NCBI GenBank assembly: GCA_902362455.1
Contig: CABIWJ010000001.1
Location: 369,619-415,174 of the forward strand
Length of the DNA stretch: 45,556 bases
Source of the DNA: Eubacteriaceae bacterium
Lineage (GTDB): Bacteria; Bacillota; Clostridia; Lachnospirales; Lachnospiraceae
Direction of reading: 5' to 3'
Below, one piece after another: positions 15,701 to 22,286 of this stretch. Numbering within the stretch: position 1 is the first letter of the stretch; each line of letters begins with the position of its first letter. The position numbers and the translations under genes were made by a program. The notes beneath the pieces were generated by a model. That model was not told the origin of the DNA and searched no databases. It was given only the letters and a program-made list of their open reading frames with translations.

Positions 15701-16572
15701 AACAGAAGGAATTACTTAATAGTGCCAATAGTGAATTTGTAAATATTTTAAATGAAATGAAGTTAAATGGAAAATTTGCTGAGGCAACAGGAAAGTTAGT
15801 AAATAAATTACCAGCATCTGTAGTGAAATTTATTAATAAAATGGGCACAGATAAAGTAAATTCATTATTAACATATGGAATAATTGCATTAGATACTGGC
15901 ATTAGTGTGTTAGATACAGTTTCAATATATGGAGGCTTAGATGCCGGATTTATGCAATGTGCAGAGATTGATGAATTTCTAGAGTCAATTATTGAAAATA
16001 GTGATATAAAGGAAATGAGAGAAGCTGCATCTGATGTGAAGAAAATGTTAGAAGATGATTCTAAAACAATGTATTATGGGGCTATGTCTGTAGTACAAGA
16101 TGTTGTTAAGGGAATAGGTATTGCAGGAACTACATGGATACTAACTCATATTGGACCAATGGGTTGGGCTGCATATTTGGGCTGGGGACTTGGAAATCTT
16201 GTATCTGGTACAGGAAGAGTTGACGAAAAGGCACTTGGCATTATAGCTTATGGTAATGGAGCAAAATGTTATTCAGAAAGCATAAAGGAACATTTAAGTA
16301 GTGATACTGATAAATTTTATATGTGTCCGGAAGAATTAAAAGGACAGCTGCAGCTTTTAGGGCAACTGAAGATTGTAGGAGAGGATAAGTTTTGTGAGAC
16401 AGCGAAGAGCAGAGGTCCTTTTAGAAAATTTTTCGAATGGATAATATCTGGCGAATCACAGGCAAGTATCAATGCCTATGGCAGGGAAAATATTGAAGAA
16501 ATAATCTCTAAATGTGATAATATGGGAATATTTGTAGAAAAGAAATTTGAAGGAAACTATCTATATGATTAA
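12766..16572 (+). CDS. Large secreted protein: Ca-binding repeats, VWA domain, hydrophobic C-terminal region (toxin-like)
   Basis: A 1268-residue secreted protein. A basic signal peptide (about residues 1-36, VIWAQ at the likely cleavage point) is followed by a beta-rich N-terminal region. Next are thrombospondin-type-3-like Ca-binding repeats (about 275-388: DSDGDGLPD, DTDGDGLTD, DTNGDGIID, DADGDGLSN, DTDGDGAED), then a VWA domain (about 545-730) with an intact MIDAS (DLSGSMSGS, Asp551) and FTDGYD, and a further DYDGDGLINGDE / DKDTDKDGYTD set. The C-terminal 450 residues are helical with a Gly/Trp-rich hydrophobic stretch (about 1105-1150, GIAGTTWILTHIGPMGWAAY). ATG 12766 follows AGGAGGAG; ATG 12745 overlaps that Shine-Dalgarno. 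The tail is duplicated downstream next to small membrane-protein paralogues, which suggests a toxin with immunity partners; this is not proven. Confidence 0.8.
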   Translation: MEKLFKNKKIKRVVSLLLMLVVLGTSMGLERFVQVIWAQTTYIKIYLKDNTIEHWLGNDNAVMELVDNTSGHIHYRMTKEDSETWSVKVPDTTYNVTFNRLSPDGNTQWNSWSAGGRDSNNVYFADGGEYGHWEVMEDDNEEKYFHAGDIVYLDLTQFVAWKSSDALLYINFTGASKKENNGQDINLSKADKSQYNPKKVDMEVTENIYAYVVGFEDEGSTELRFWRGNNSTLWNCSIILSYDDYVNGVNCVRISNWDNEGSLIETEHKMDTEVDSDGDGLPDYYEYIHNTDIYKADTDGDGLTDYQEINETATNPNMMDTNGDGIIDADEDADGDGLSNIDEYRVGTSNLTVDTDGDVLTDYEEVVIYGTNPNEKDTDGDGAEDEWEIIHNFDPLVYNDTFIVNEIVTGNNTSVDVELIAAGNSAESFEVKLHENDEVYVNSTIPGYLGSGYDFYIDGEFESAKIKYYFNSEECQTEGFNPVVYYYNEDTNELEEIATEWDGTSNFVTAQLLHFSTYLLLDKTKFEEIWDKKIKVDNGENAKLNIAFVVDLSGSMSGSKLTTTKFAINSFLDILEENDRAGLITFTTYSNVISNLTTDISSLKEIVNNMHAYGDTSIYTGLNGAVEMLSNDDESGYDIVIVFTDGYDSLYTTYDADYRSIVDKAVENDICIYTIGIGQVDTGILTKVAETTGGNYYHASVVSELEKKMNEVKEETKELTNDTNGDNITDYHTKMICNGSLRYSTGAAVIGFAGNYEKVQENADYDGDGLINGDEITIGSTSGGRPCVIMISNPIDKDTDKDGYTDKEEKRNGTNAFYPDINKNDVDALFKDYYLASVFADDYEKNYETKFLLQVGNLITNFKYSYVNDYRKALILYIQQYTGATYQDKLTSAIKATYDSALFDMLEQGTNYVLSFSDVLNQTKYSVDYFAAKQSVVDCCNKIASLRQTVASIQNYSQLAGYDDELVQTFVNIQTQIAEQKELLNSANSEFVNILNEMKLNGKFAEATGKLVNKLPASVVKFINKMGTDKVNSLLTYGIIALDTGISVLDTVSIYGGLDAGFMQCAEIDEFLESIIENSDIKEMREAASDVKKMLEDDSKTMYYGAMSVVQDVVKGIGIAGTTWILTHIGPMGWAAYLGWGLGNLVSGTGRVDEKALGIIAYGNGAKCYSESIKEHLSSDTDKFYMCPEELKGQLQLLGQLKIVGEDKFCETAKSRGPFRKFFEWIISGESQASINAYGRENIEEIISKCDNMGIFVEKKFEGNYLYD

Positions 16573-16602
16573 TACTTATGCTAAGAATGAAGGTGAGAAA
16601 AA

Positions 16603-16956
16603 ATGATTGGCGAAATTGTAATTTCAGGATTCTTTTTATTATATTTTGTCATTATGTATTTGTCTAAAAAAATGAACACCATAAAAACAGTTGGAATCTG
16701 CAAGGAAATTTTAAATGCTACTCGTGCGTGCGAAGGAATATTTGAATATGAAATAGACGGTATCTACCACTATAATGCTGAAAGCAGTTCACATGTTAGC
16801 TGGCTTAAGGAAGGAAAAAAGTATACCATATATGTCAAAAAAAGTAATCACGAAAAATTTGTTTCAAAAAAATTATTTGTTGATTTGATGTTTTTTATAA
16901 TTGTTGATGGTAGTGTTTTTGCTTTTTTGTGTTATGCTGAATTTATACATGGATAG
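16603..16956 (+). CDS. Small two-helix membrane protein, putative immunity paralogue 1
   Basis: A 117-residue protein: helix (about 4-21), a beta-rich middle (TVGICKEIL...GIFEYEIDGIYHYNAESSSH, WLKEGKKYTIYVKK), then a second helix (about 88-112). The topology and the EYEIDGIYHY...GKKYTIYVKK pattern resemble DUF3592-type membrane proteins, a resemblance I cannot verify by search. It starts 30 bases after the large VWA protein gene with an AAGGTGAG ribosome binding site, so the two are co-transcribed. Two paralogues follow. Tandem small membrane proteins after a large secreted protein are typical of immunity genes. Confidence 0.75.
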   Translation: MIGEIVISGFFLLYFVIMYLSKKMNTIKTVGICKEILNATRACEGIFEYEIDGIYHYNAESSSHVSWLKEGKKYTIYVKKSNHEKFVSKKLFVDLMFFIIVDGSVFAFLCYAEFIHG

Positions 16957-17067
16957 TTAACACTAGGGAATTTTACTTGACATAATGACAACCATTTTTG
17001 TGGTTATGGGAGAAATTAATATTATGAAATCGGAAATACCAGAAGTGGTAAGTATAATTGCTATAAT
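16957..17067 (+). repeat. Duplicated spacer segment, copy 1
   Basis: About 75 bases from here (CTAGGG...TTGACATAATGACAACCAT...GGGAGAAATTAATATTATGAAATC) recur at 18014-18088. It contains an AACCA/TGGTT hairpin and a good Shine-Dalgarno before ATG 17024, which opens only a 23-codon frame. It looks like the 5' end of a lost gene or an insertion boundary produced by the local tandem duplication. Confidence 0.65.
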
Positions 17068-17181
17068 ATGTCAAATATTGGTGCATTTGTTATAGCATAT
17101 ATTGAAGAAATAATTTCTAAATGCGATAATATGGGAATATTCGTAGAAAAGAAATTTGAAGGAAACTATCTATATGATTAA
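17068..17181 (+). pseudogene. Orphan copy of the VWA protein's C-terminal tail
   Basis: The last 26 codons (from 17101 to the stop at 17179-17181) encode IEEIISKCDNMGIFVEKKFE and then GNYLYD, identical to the C-terminus of the large protein ending at 16572, with a few silent changes. The frame is open back to ATG 17068 but the preceding residues only weakly match the parent. A solitary C-terminal remnant directly before an immunity-like paralogue is the pattern left by displaced toxin tips in polymorphic toxin loci. Confidence 0.75.
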
Positions 17182-17215
17182 TGTTTATACTACGTGTGAA
17201 AGCGAGAAGAAATAA

Positions 17216-17572
17216 ATGATAGTTGAGATTTTAATATCGTTGATTATAACTTTGGGTTTATATTTTTGGTATTTATCTAAAAAAATAAACACTATAAAAA
17301 CAGTTGGTATTTGTAATAAAGTTATAGATGTTACTCACGGATGCCAAGGAGTATTTGAATATGAAATAGATGGTATTTACCACTATAATGCTGAAAGCAG
17401 TTCACATATTGGCTGGCTCAAGGAAGGAAAAAAGTATACCATTTATGTTAAAAAGGATAATCATCAAAAGTTCGTTTCAATAAAAGTGTTAATAGAGTTG
17501 TTGTTTTTGACAAGTCTTGAAGGTATTATTTTGATACTTCAAGTAATTTTAGTAGTTTATGATGCATTATAA
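17216..17572 (+). CDS. Small two-helix membrane protein, putative immunity paralogue 2
   Basis: A 118-residue paralogue of the protein at 16603: same helix / beta-rich middle / helix plan, with the central EYEIDGIYHYNAESSSH and WLKEGKKYTIYVKK identical and both helices diverged. This suggests that the central part is under constraint while the membrane parts vary. It follows the orphan tail by 34 bases, reproducing the spacing of the intact VWA gene and paralogue 1. The AGCGAGAAGAAATA before the start gives a moderate ribosome binding site. Confidence 0.75.
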   Translation: MIVEILISLIITLGLYFWYLSKKINTIKTVGICNKVIDVTHGCQGVFEYEIDGIYHYNAESSSHIGWLKEGKKYTIYVKKDNHQKFVSIKVLIELLFLTSLEGIILILQVILVVYDAL

Positions 17573-17659
17573 TAATTGTTTCATTGATAATAAAAATTTT
17601 TATATTTAATATAAGTATGATATAAAAACACATATTTTATTTTTAGAAAGTGAGAAAAA

Positions 17660-18013
17660 ATGATTAGTGATATTGTAATGTCTTTGATTGGTACTTTAGT
17701 TGCTTATTTATGGTATTTGTCTAAGAAAATAAATACCATAAAAACGGTTGGTACCTGTAAGGAAATTTTAAATGCTACTCGTGCGTGCGAAGGAATATTG
17801 GAATATGAAATAGACGGTATCTACCACTATAATGCTGAAAGCAGTTCACATATTGGCTGGCTTAAGTAAGGAAAAAAGTATACCATATATGTCAAAAAGG
17901 ATAATCACGAAAAATTTGTTTCAAAGAAAGTACTAATGGAGTTATTGTTTTTTTGTAATGATTTTTTTGATTTTCTTAATATTTTTTTCTATAATGTATT
18001 TATATTTGGATAG
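17660..18013 (+). pseudogene. Putative immunity paralogue 3 with an in-frame nonsense codon
   Basis: The 117-codon frame is full length and collinear with paralogues 1 and 2, but codon 70 is TAA (17867-17869) where both others have GAA (WLKEGKK becomes WLK-stop). Downstream codons still encode GKKYTIYVKKDNHEKFVSKK and the C-terminal helix, ending with TAG at 18011-18013. A single G-to-T change explains it, either recent inactivation or a base-call error. A truncated 69-residue product with one helix could still be made. AGTGAGAAAAAATG is a reasonable ribosome binding site. Confidence 0.8.
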
Positions 18014-18088
18014 TTAATACTAGGTCAGTTTATTTGACCTAATGACAACCATTTTTTGTGGTTATGGGAGAAATTAATATTATGAAAT
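18014..18088 (+). repeat. Duplicated spacer segment, copy 2
   Basis: It matches the segment after paralogue 1 almost base for base from CTAGG to ATTATGAAATC, including the AACCA/TGGTT hairpin and the GGGAGAAA Shine-Dalgarno. Here ATG 18082 opens a 13-codon frame. Together with copy 1 it shows that paralogue 3 and its 3' flank arose by duplication of paralogue 1 and its 3' flank. Confidence 0.65.
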
Positions 18089-18152
18089 CTTTTATGGTAG
18101 AAATGAAATATACGAAGCAATAAAAATATGGTGAAAATATGGAGCGTGTAAA

Positions 18153-18644
18153 ATGAAAAAAAGGAAAATAGTTATTAGTCTGTTAATTCTTCTCATTATC
18201 TTTCTTCTTATTAAGACTTTTTTGTTTAGAGAGACACTATATATAAAAGATTTTGATTCAGTATCTAAAGACTATACATTAATAAAGGATATGCTTTTTA
18301 AGTATTATGATAGAGAAAATAATTCTGAAATGTTAGTTTTAGTTATTGATGACAAAACATATGAGTTAAAAGAAAATGATACTGGTAAAGAAGTTAATAT
18401 GAGTGAAGAGGAAAAAGAATCTCTTAAAAAAATATGTGAAACTTCATATAAGGGACACTATGATTTCTTGTGGGTAACAGATTACTATATTATATTTTGG
18501 CAGGATGAAACGAAAATGTATGGAGTAATTTATACCAGAGATTATAAAAAATCAAAAAAAGAAATTAAATCCTGGTATGGTGACGGAATACAGTTCAGAA
18601 AAATTAAGAAAGGCTGGTATGAAATAGGCCATTTTGGAATATAA
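18153..18644 (+). CDS. Membrane-anchored small exported protein of unknown function
   Basis: A 163-residue protein with a basic tip, one strong N-terminal helix (about residues 6-24) and an extracytoplasmic acidic/aromatic domain (DFLWVTDYYIIFWQDETKMYGVIYTRDY). I do not recognise a family. It is the last gene of the VWA/immunity-like cluster, with a GGAGCGTG ribosome binding site, and is followed by a strong terminator, so it may be a fourth, unrelated protective protein; that is only inference from position. Confidence 0.7.
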   Translation: MKKRKIVISLLILLIIFLLIKTFLFRETLYIKDFDSVSKDYTLIKDMLFKYYDRENNSEMLVLVIDDKTYELKENDTGKEVNMSEEEKESLKKICETSYKGHYDFLWVTDYYIIFWQDETKMYGVIYTRDYKKSKKEIKSWYGDGIQFRKIKKGWYEIGHFGI

Positions 18645-18688
18645 ATTTTTGCAATTATTTGTTACCTATAACTCACATATGAACACAA

Positions 18689-18728
18689 GAGGAGAGTTTC
18701 AATCGCAAAACTCTCCTCGATTTTTTTG
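18689..18728 (+). terminator. Rho-independent terminator of the VWA cluster
   Basis: GAGGAGAGTTT (18689-18699) pairs with AAACTCTCCTC (18708-18718), followed by GA and seven T. Confidence 0.92.
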
Positions 18729-18754
18729 AATTTAATCACTATAAAATATAATCA

Positions 18755-19897
18755 CTAATCTTCATTAACATTAGCGCGTATTGTAATTCCATTAACTTCA
18801 ATATGGTCATTGACGGCAATAACAAGACATTGACGGCCATCAATAACACGGGTTTCGACTAAGTCTGTTCGCTCAGGATTGACTTTGATTACAACATCAG
18901 GAGTTTCAATATTGAATTTCCTTACATTTGTTACATTTGAAGCTAAGAAAGTAGGAGATTGCTGTTCTTCAGCGACCACATCAAGCTGTTTTTCTAAAAC
19001 CTCAAGTTTTTCATTAGGAATATCACTTTCTTCAAAGACGTGTTTAACTTCATTGGTTGTAAGAATTAGTGGTTCAGGTTCGTCTTTGGTTTCCTCTATC
19101 ATTTCGTTCAGAGTTTCGTGAATGGTTTTGATTGTATTAAAGTCACAATCTTCGCCGAGAGTATTCATAATAATATTATTGAATGTTTCTTTCTGGCTTT
19201 CGGCTGTCATTGGTGCATTTGTACCGAAAATATTATCTACAAAAGAATACTGTAATTCTTCAGGGTTCTTTGAATAGTATAAAAGGCTGTGGATATCAGT
19301 ATTTCTATCATTAAATGCTGGAAATAAGAATGCATTTGCGGGAGCAGCAACAATCCAGTCTCTTACACGTTCAACGATACTGTTTGTGTCAGCATCATAA
19401 CTGAGTCCTGATTTGGCAAGGTTAACAGGACAGATACTGCAGAGAATGTAATCATAGACATTATCAGAAGAATCGAACATCTCTGAACCGTCAGATGATT
19501 TACCGGGAATATCATAGATGCCATGGATAAGAATTATGTAGTAATTTGAAGCATAAATATAGTTCTCTACAACTTTTTGATAGAATTCATCTAAGAGTTC
19601 ATCATCTTCAAGCCCACTGTCTTTGAGTTTAAGAAGAAATTCCTGCTTTCCGCCTGCTTTCTCTTCATCAAGTGGAAATTCCATATTAAGAAGATTTTTA
19701 CCGATTGAGCCTGAAAGTGAGTGCTTAAAAATGTCAAAATATTTAAAAGCCTCCTCTTCAGAAAGGGAATGAAAAGCCTCCTTAGATTTGAACTTGATTT
19801 CTTTTTCACCATCAATATAGCAGCCGCATATTCTTGTAATAACGGAATTCTCAGGGTTTAATGTTTTCTTGATTTCGGATATTTCCTTTTTATTCAT
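18755..19897 (-). CDS. DUF4317 family protein
   Basis: A 380-residue soluble protein. The opening MNKKEISEIKK...ITRICGCYIDGEKEIKFKSKE is characteristic of DUF4317, a family of unknown function common in Lachnospiraceae and related Clostridia. The middle keeps YYIILIHGIYDIPGKSSDG and CPVNLAKSGLSYD. The start is uncertain: an in-frame ATG at 19924 would add nine residues, but neither ATG has an adjacent Shine-Dalgarno. A strong AAAGGAGG lies at about 19974-19981, 77 bases before ATG 19897, and an inverted repeat between them could fold the gap away. Monocistronic, with its 3' end facing the VWA cluster terminator. Confidence 0.85.
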   Translation of the reverse strand: MNKKEISEIKKTLNPENSVITRICGCYIDGEKEIKFKSKEAFHSLSEEEAFKYFDIFKHSLSGSIGKNLLNMEFPLDEEKAGGKQEFLLKLKDSGLEDDELLDEFYQKVVENYIYASNYYIILIHGIYDIPGKSSDGSEMFDSSDNVYDYILCSICPVNLAKSGLSYDADTNSIVERVRDWIVAAPANAFLFPAFNDRNTDIHSLLYYSKNPEELQYSFVDNIFGTNAPMTAESQKETFNNIIMNTLGEDCDFNTIKTIHETLNEMIEETKDEPEPLILTTNEVKHVFEESDIPNEKLEVLEKQLDVVAEEQQSPTFLASNVTNVRKFNIETPDVVIKVNPERTDLVETRVIDGRQCLVIAVNDHIEVNGITIRANVNED

Positions 19898-19905
19898 ACA
19901 ATTCA

Positions 19906-19979
19906 GATAGTCGTTATAATTCATATGTTTTGATATTTGGATTAAATATTTGAATTAAATATAACTATCTAAACCTCCT
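19906..19979 (-). promoter_or_regulatory. Distant Shine-Dalgarno and intervening inverted repeat before the DUF4317 gene
   Basis: On the minus strand, AGGAGG (19974-19979) is followed by GATAGTTATA (19969-19960), a 41-base AT-rich loop, and TATAACGACTATC (19918-19906), which pairs with it except for a two-base bulge. Folding would leave about 12 bases between the Shine-Dalgarno and ATG 19897. Confidence 0.4.
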
Positions 19980-20207
19980 TTCAATAAAATGTTTTGTGAA
20001 TTTTTAAATATAGTTTCATAATAACATAAAATCATTATTGATAAAAGACAAATAATTACTTTACTAATTTAATAACCAAAACTATAATAAAACATAAATT
20101 GTAAATAAATATACATTAAATTCATGTGGGTTTAGACCTTTTGAACCTGGCATAAAAAATAGACTAGATAAATGTTAATTGCAAAATAATGGAAAGAAGA
20201 TGAAAAA

Positions 20208-21059
20208 ATGAAAATGTCACAGAAGAATCAGGGAATTATGTACATAATTATGGCAGCATTTTTCTTCGCATGTATGAGCTTTTTCATAAGGAAAGCCGGA
20301 GATTTACCGACTATGCAGAAAGGCTTTTTTAGAAATGTTGTTGCGATGTTTGCGGCTGCAGTAATGCTTTTAAGGACGGAGGATAAATTTAAGATAAAGA
20401 AGGGAAGTATTCCATCATTGCTAATGAGAGCAATATGCGGAACTATCGGTTTGATATGTAATTATTATGCCATAGACCATATGAATATTTCTGATGCCAA
20501 TATACTTAATAAACTTGCACCGTTCTTTGCGATAATTATGTCGGCTTTAATACTTAATGAGTATGCTAACAGATTTGAGTGGAGTATGGTTATTGTAGCC
20601 TTTATCGGTGCATTATTTGTTGTAAAACCAACTCTGGATATGAAATGTATTCCTGCTGTGGTAGCTGCAATTGGAGGTCTGGGAGCAGGAACCGCATATA
20701 CATTTGTAAGAAAATTAGGTAAACAGGGTGAAAGAGGTCCGGTCATAGTAATGTTTTTCTCAACATTTTCATGTATTATAACATTACCATTTGTGATTTT
20801 TGATTTCCACCCAATGACATTGATGCAGTTGATTTATCTTTTGATTGCCGGAATCTGTGCGGCAGCAGGACAGTTTACGGTTACACAGGCCTATGCTAAA
20901 GCACCTGCTAAAGATATTTCAGTATTTGACTATTCACAGGTATTGTTTGCAGCAATATTAGGCTTTTTATTCCTGAATCAGATACCTGATATATATAGTA
21001 TTATCGGATATATTATTATAATTGGTGCTGCAATTATTAAATGGATACATCGTGATTAA
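20208..21059 (+). CDS. EamA/DMT-superfamily transporter
   Basis: A 283-residue protein with ten predicted helices arranged as two EamA repeats: the first from about residue 10 to 140 (MYIIMAAFFFACMSFFIRKAG, RNVVAMFAAAVML, LNKLAPFFAIIMSALILNE), the second from about 150 to 280 (GAGTAYTFVRKLGK, PVIVMFFSTFSCIITLPF, SQVLFAAILGFLFLNQ). It has the normal family length. The substrate is unknown; members export amino acids, nucleosides and other metabolites. An ATG two codons downstream (20214) is equally possible. No operon partner is apparent. Confidence 0.88.
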   Translation: MKMSQKNQGIMYIIMAAFFFACMSFFIRKAGDLPTMQKGFFRNVVAMFAAAVMLLRTEDKFKIKKGSIPSLLMRAICGTIGLICNYYAIDHMNISDANILNKLAPFFAIIMSALILNEYANRFEWSMVIVAFIGALFVVKPTLDMKCIPAVVAAIGGLGAGTAYTFVRKLGKQGERGPVIVMFFSTFSCIITLPFVIFDFHPMTLMQLIYLLIAGICAAAGQFTVTQAYAKAPAKDISVFDYSQVLFAAILGFLFLNQIPDIYSIIGYIIIIGAAIIKWIHRD

Positions 21060-21222
21060 TTATAAATATATTCATTAATTCATCATCAATTCATTATCAC
21101 GTTTATGATAATGCGAAGTATATTTAAAGCTTTAGAATATTTTATAAAATACTAGCCTGCTTTAAGAAAAAGTGTTATCATATGCAATATCTAATTAATT
21201 AAAAATATTTAAGGAGAGACCA

Positions 21223-22188
21223 ATGATAAATTATTTTTTTAGCAGTCTGGATTACGGTTCAGTTGCATTTGTCGGAATATTGTTTGCATTTGCAATGACG
21301 TGTCTGATGCTTAGTAAATGCACAAGAATTTTACCAAAGGATATGGGGCGTGCCTATGCACATGACGGTTCGCTGTCGGCAGGTAAGCCAAGAGGAGCAG
21401 GCTTCTGGTTCGTTCTGGTGTATGTTGCATCAACGCTTATTTTTGCCAAAATGAATGTTGAGATATTAATTTATCTTATATTAGTTGTGGCAGCGATGCT
21501 TACGGGCTTCCTTGATGATTGTGCGAAGTCACCATGGGGAGAATATAAGAAAGGAATTTTAGATTTAATAATTGCAATAATGTTAGCAATTACATTTTTG
21601 AATTTTAATGATAACAGAATATTTATTGCATGCGCTGATAAATATGTGACAATTAACCCGGTTGTATTTGGAATATTGATAGTAATTCTTGTATGGGCTT
21701 CAATAAATGTAACAAACTGTTCAGATGGTGTGGATGGCTTATCGGGAACACTTACAATTATTACATTATCATCTGTCTATGTTATAGATTTAATAAAAGG
21801 TATGGACAGTAAATTTTCATATACAATTTTATTGTTCATTATAAGCATTTTAGGTTACTTATGGTTTAATGCCACACCAAGTAAAATGTTAATGGGTGAT
21901 GCAGGGTCAAGAGCAATGGGATTATTCATAAGTATAGCAGTTTTGAAGATGGGTTCACCTATTTTATACTTATTAGTTGCAGGTGTATTGATAGTAGATG
22001 GTGGCTTAGGATTAATCAAAGTATCATTACTCAGGTTCTTAAAGATTAAGATTCTTACAAATGTCAGAACACCAATTCACGACCACGTAAGAAAAGTATG
22101 GAACTGGTCGAATACACATACGGTATACAGATTTGCAATAATTCAGATAGTATTGTGTATAGCGGCGGTATATTTAGTTATACATTAG
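21223..22188 (+). CDS. mraY: MraY-like phospho-N-acetylmuramoyl-pentapeptide transferase
   Basis: A 321-residue polytopic membrane protein of the MraY/WecA superfamily, which transfers a sugar phosphate from UDP to undecaprenyl phosphate. Catalytic motifs are present: GFLDDCAKSPWGEYKK (the Mg-binding DD), NVTNCSDGVDGL (the NxxNxxDG motif) and LMGDAGSRAMG. The cytoplasmic loop that reads P(L/I)HHH in most MraY proteins is TPIHDH here, so one histidine is Asp. The fold and the early GRAYAHDGSLSAGKPRGAGF favour MraY over WecA or TagO. It stands alone, not in a cell-wall gene cluster. A strong Shine-Dalgarno AAGGAGAG precedes the ATG. Confidence 0.75.
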   Translation: MINYFFSSLDYGSVAFVGILFAFAMTCLMLSKCTRILPKDMGRAYAHDGSLSAGKPRGAGFWFVLVYVASTLIFAKMNVEILIYLILVVAAMLTGFLDDCAKSPWGEYKKGILDLIIAIMLAITFLNFNDNRIFIACADKYVTINPVVFGILIVILVWASINVTNCSDGVDGLSGTLTIITLSSVYVIDLIKGMDSKFSYTILLFIISILGYLWFNATPSKMLMGDAGSRAMGLFISIAVLKMGSPILYLLVAGVLIVDGGLGLIKVSLLRFLKIKILTNVRTPIHDHVRKVWNWSNTHTVYRFAIIQIVLCIAAVYLVIH

Positions 22189-22197
22189 AGAATAAAT

Positions 22198-22260
22198 GAG
22201 CTATAGAACAAAATGTGTTGATGACTAATCCAAGACATCAGACGTTCTGTCCTATAGCTC
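22198..22260. terminator. Structured hairpin between convergent genes
   Basis: GAGCTATAG (22198-22206) pairs with CTATAGCTC (22252-22260), and inside it TGATG pairs with CATCA. It lies between the convergent MraY-like and coiled-coil genes, so a bidirectional terminator is the simplest reading. There is no T run on either strand, and a small structured RNA cannot be excluded. Confidence 0.45.
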
Positions 22261-22286
22261 AATAAATGTTTCATAAGGATATGTAA

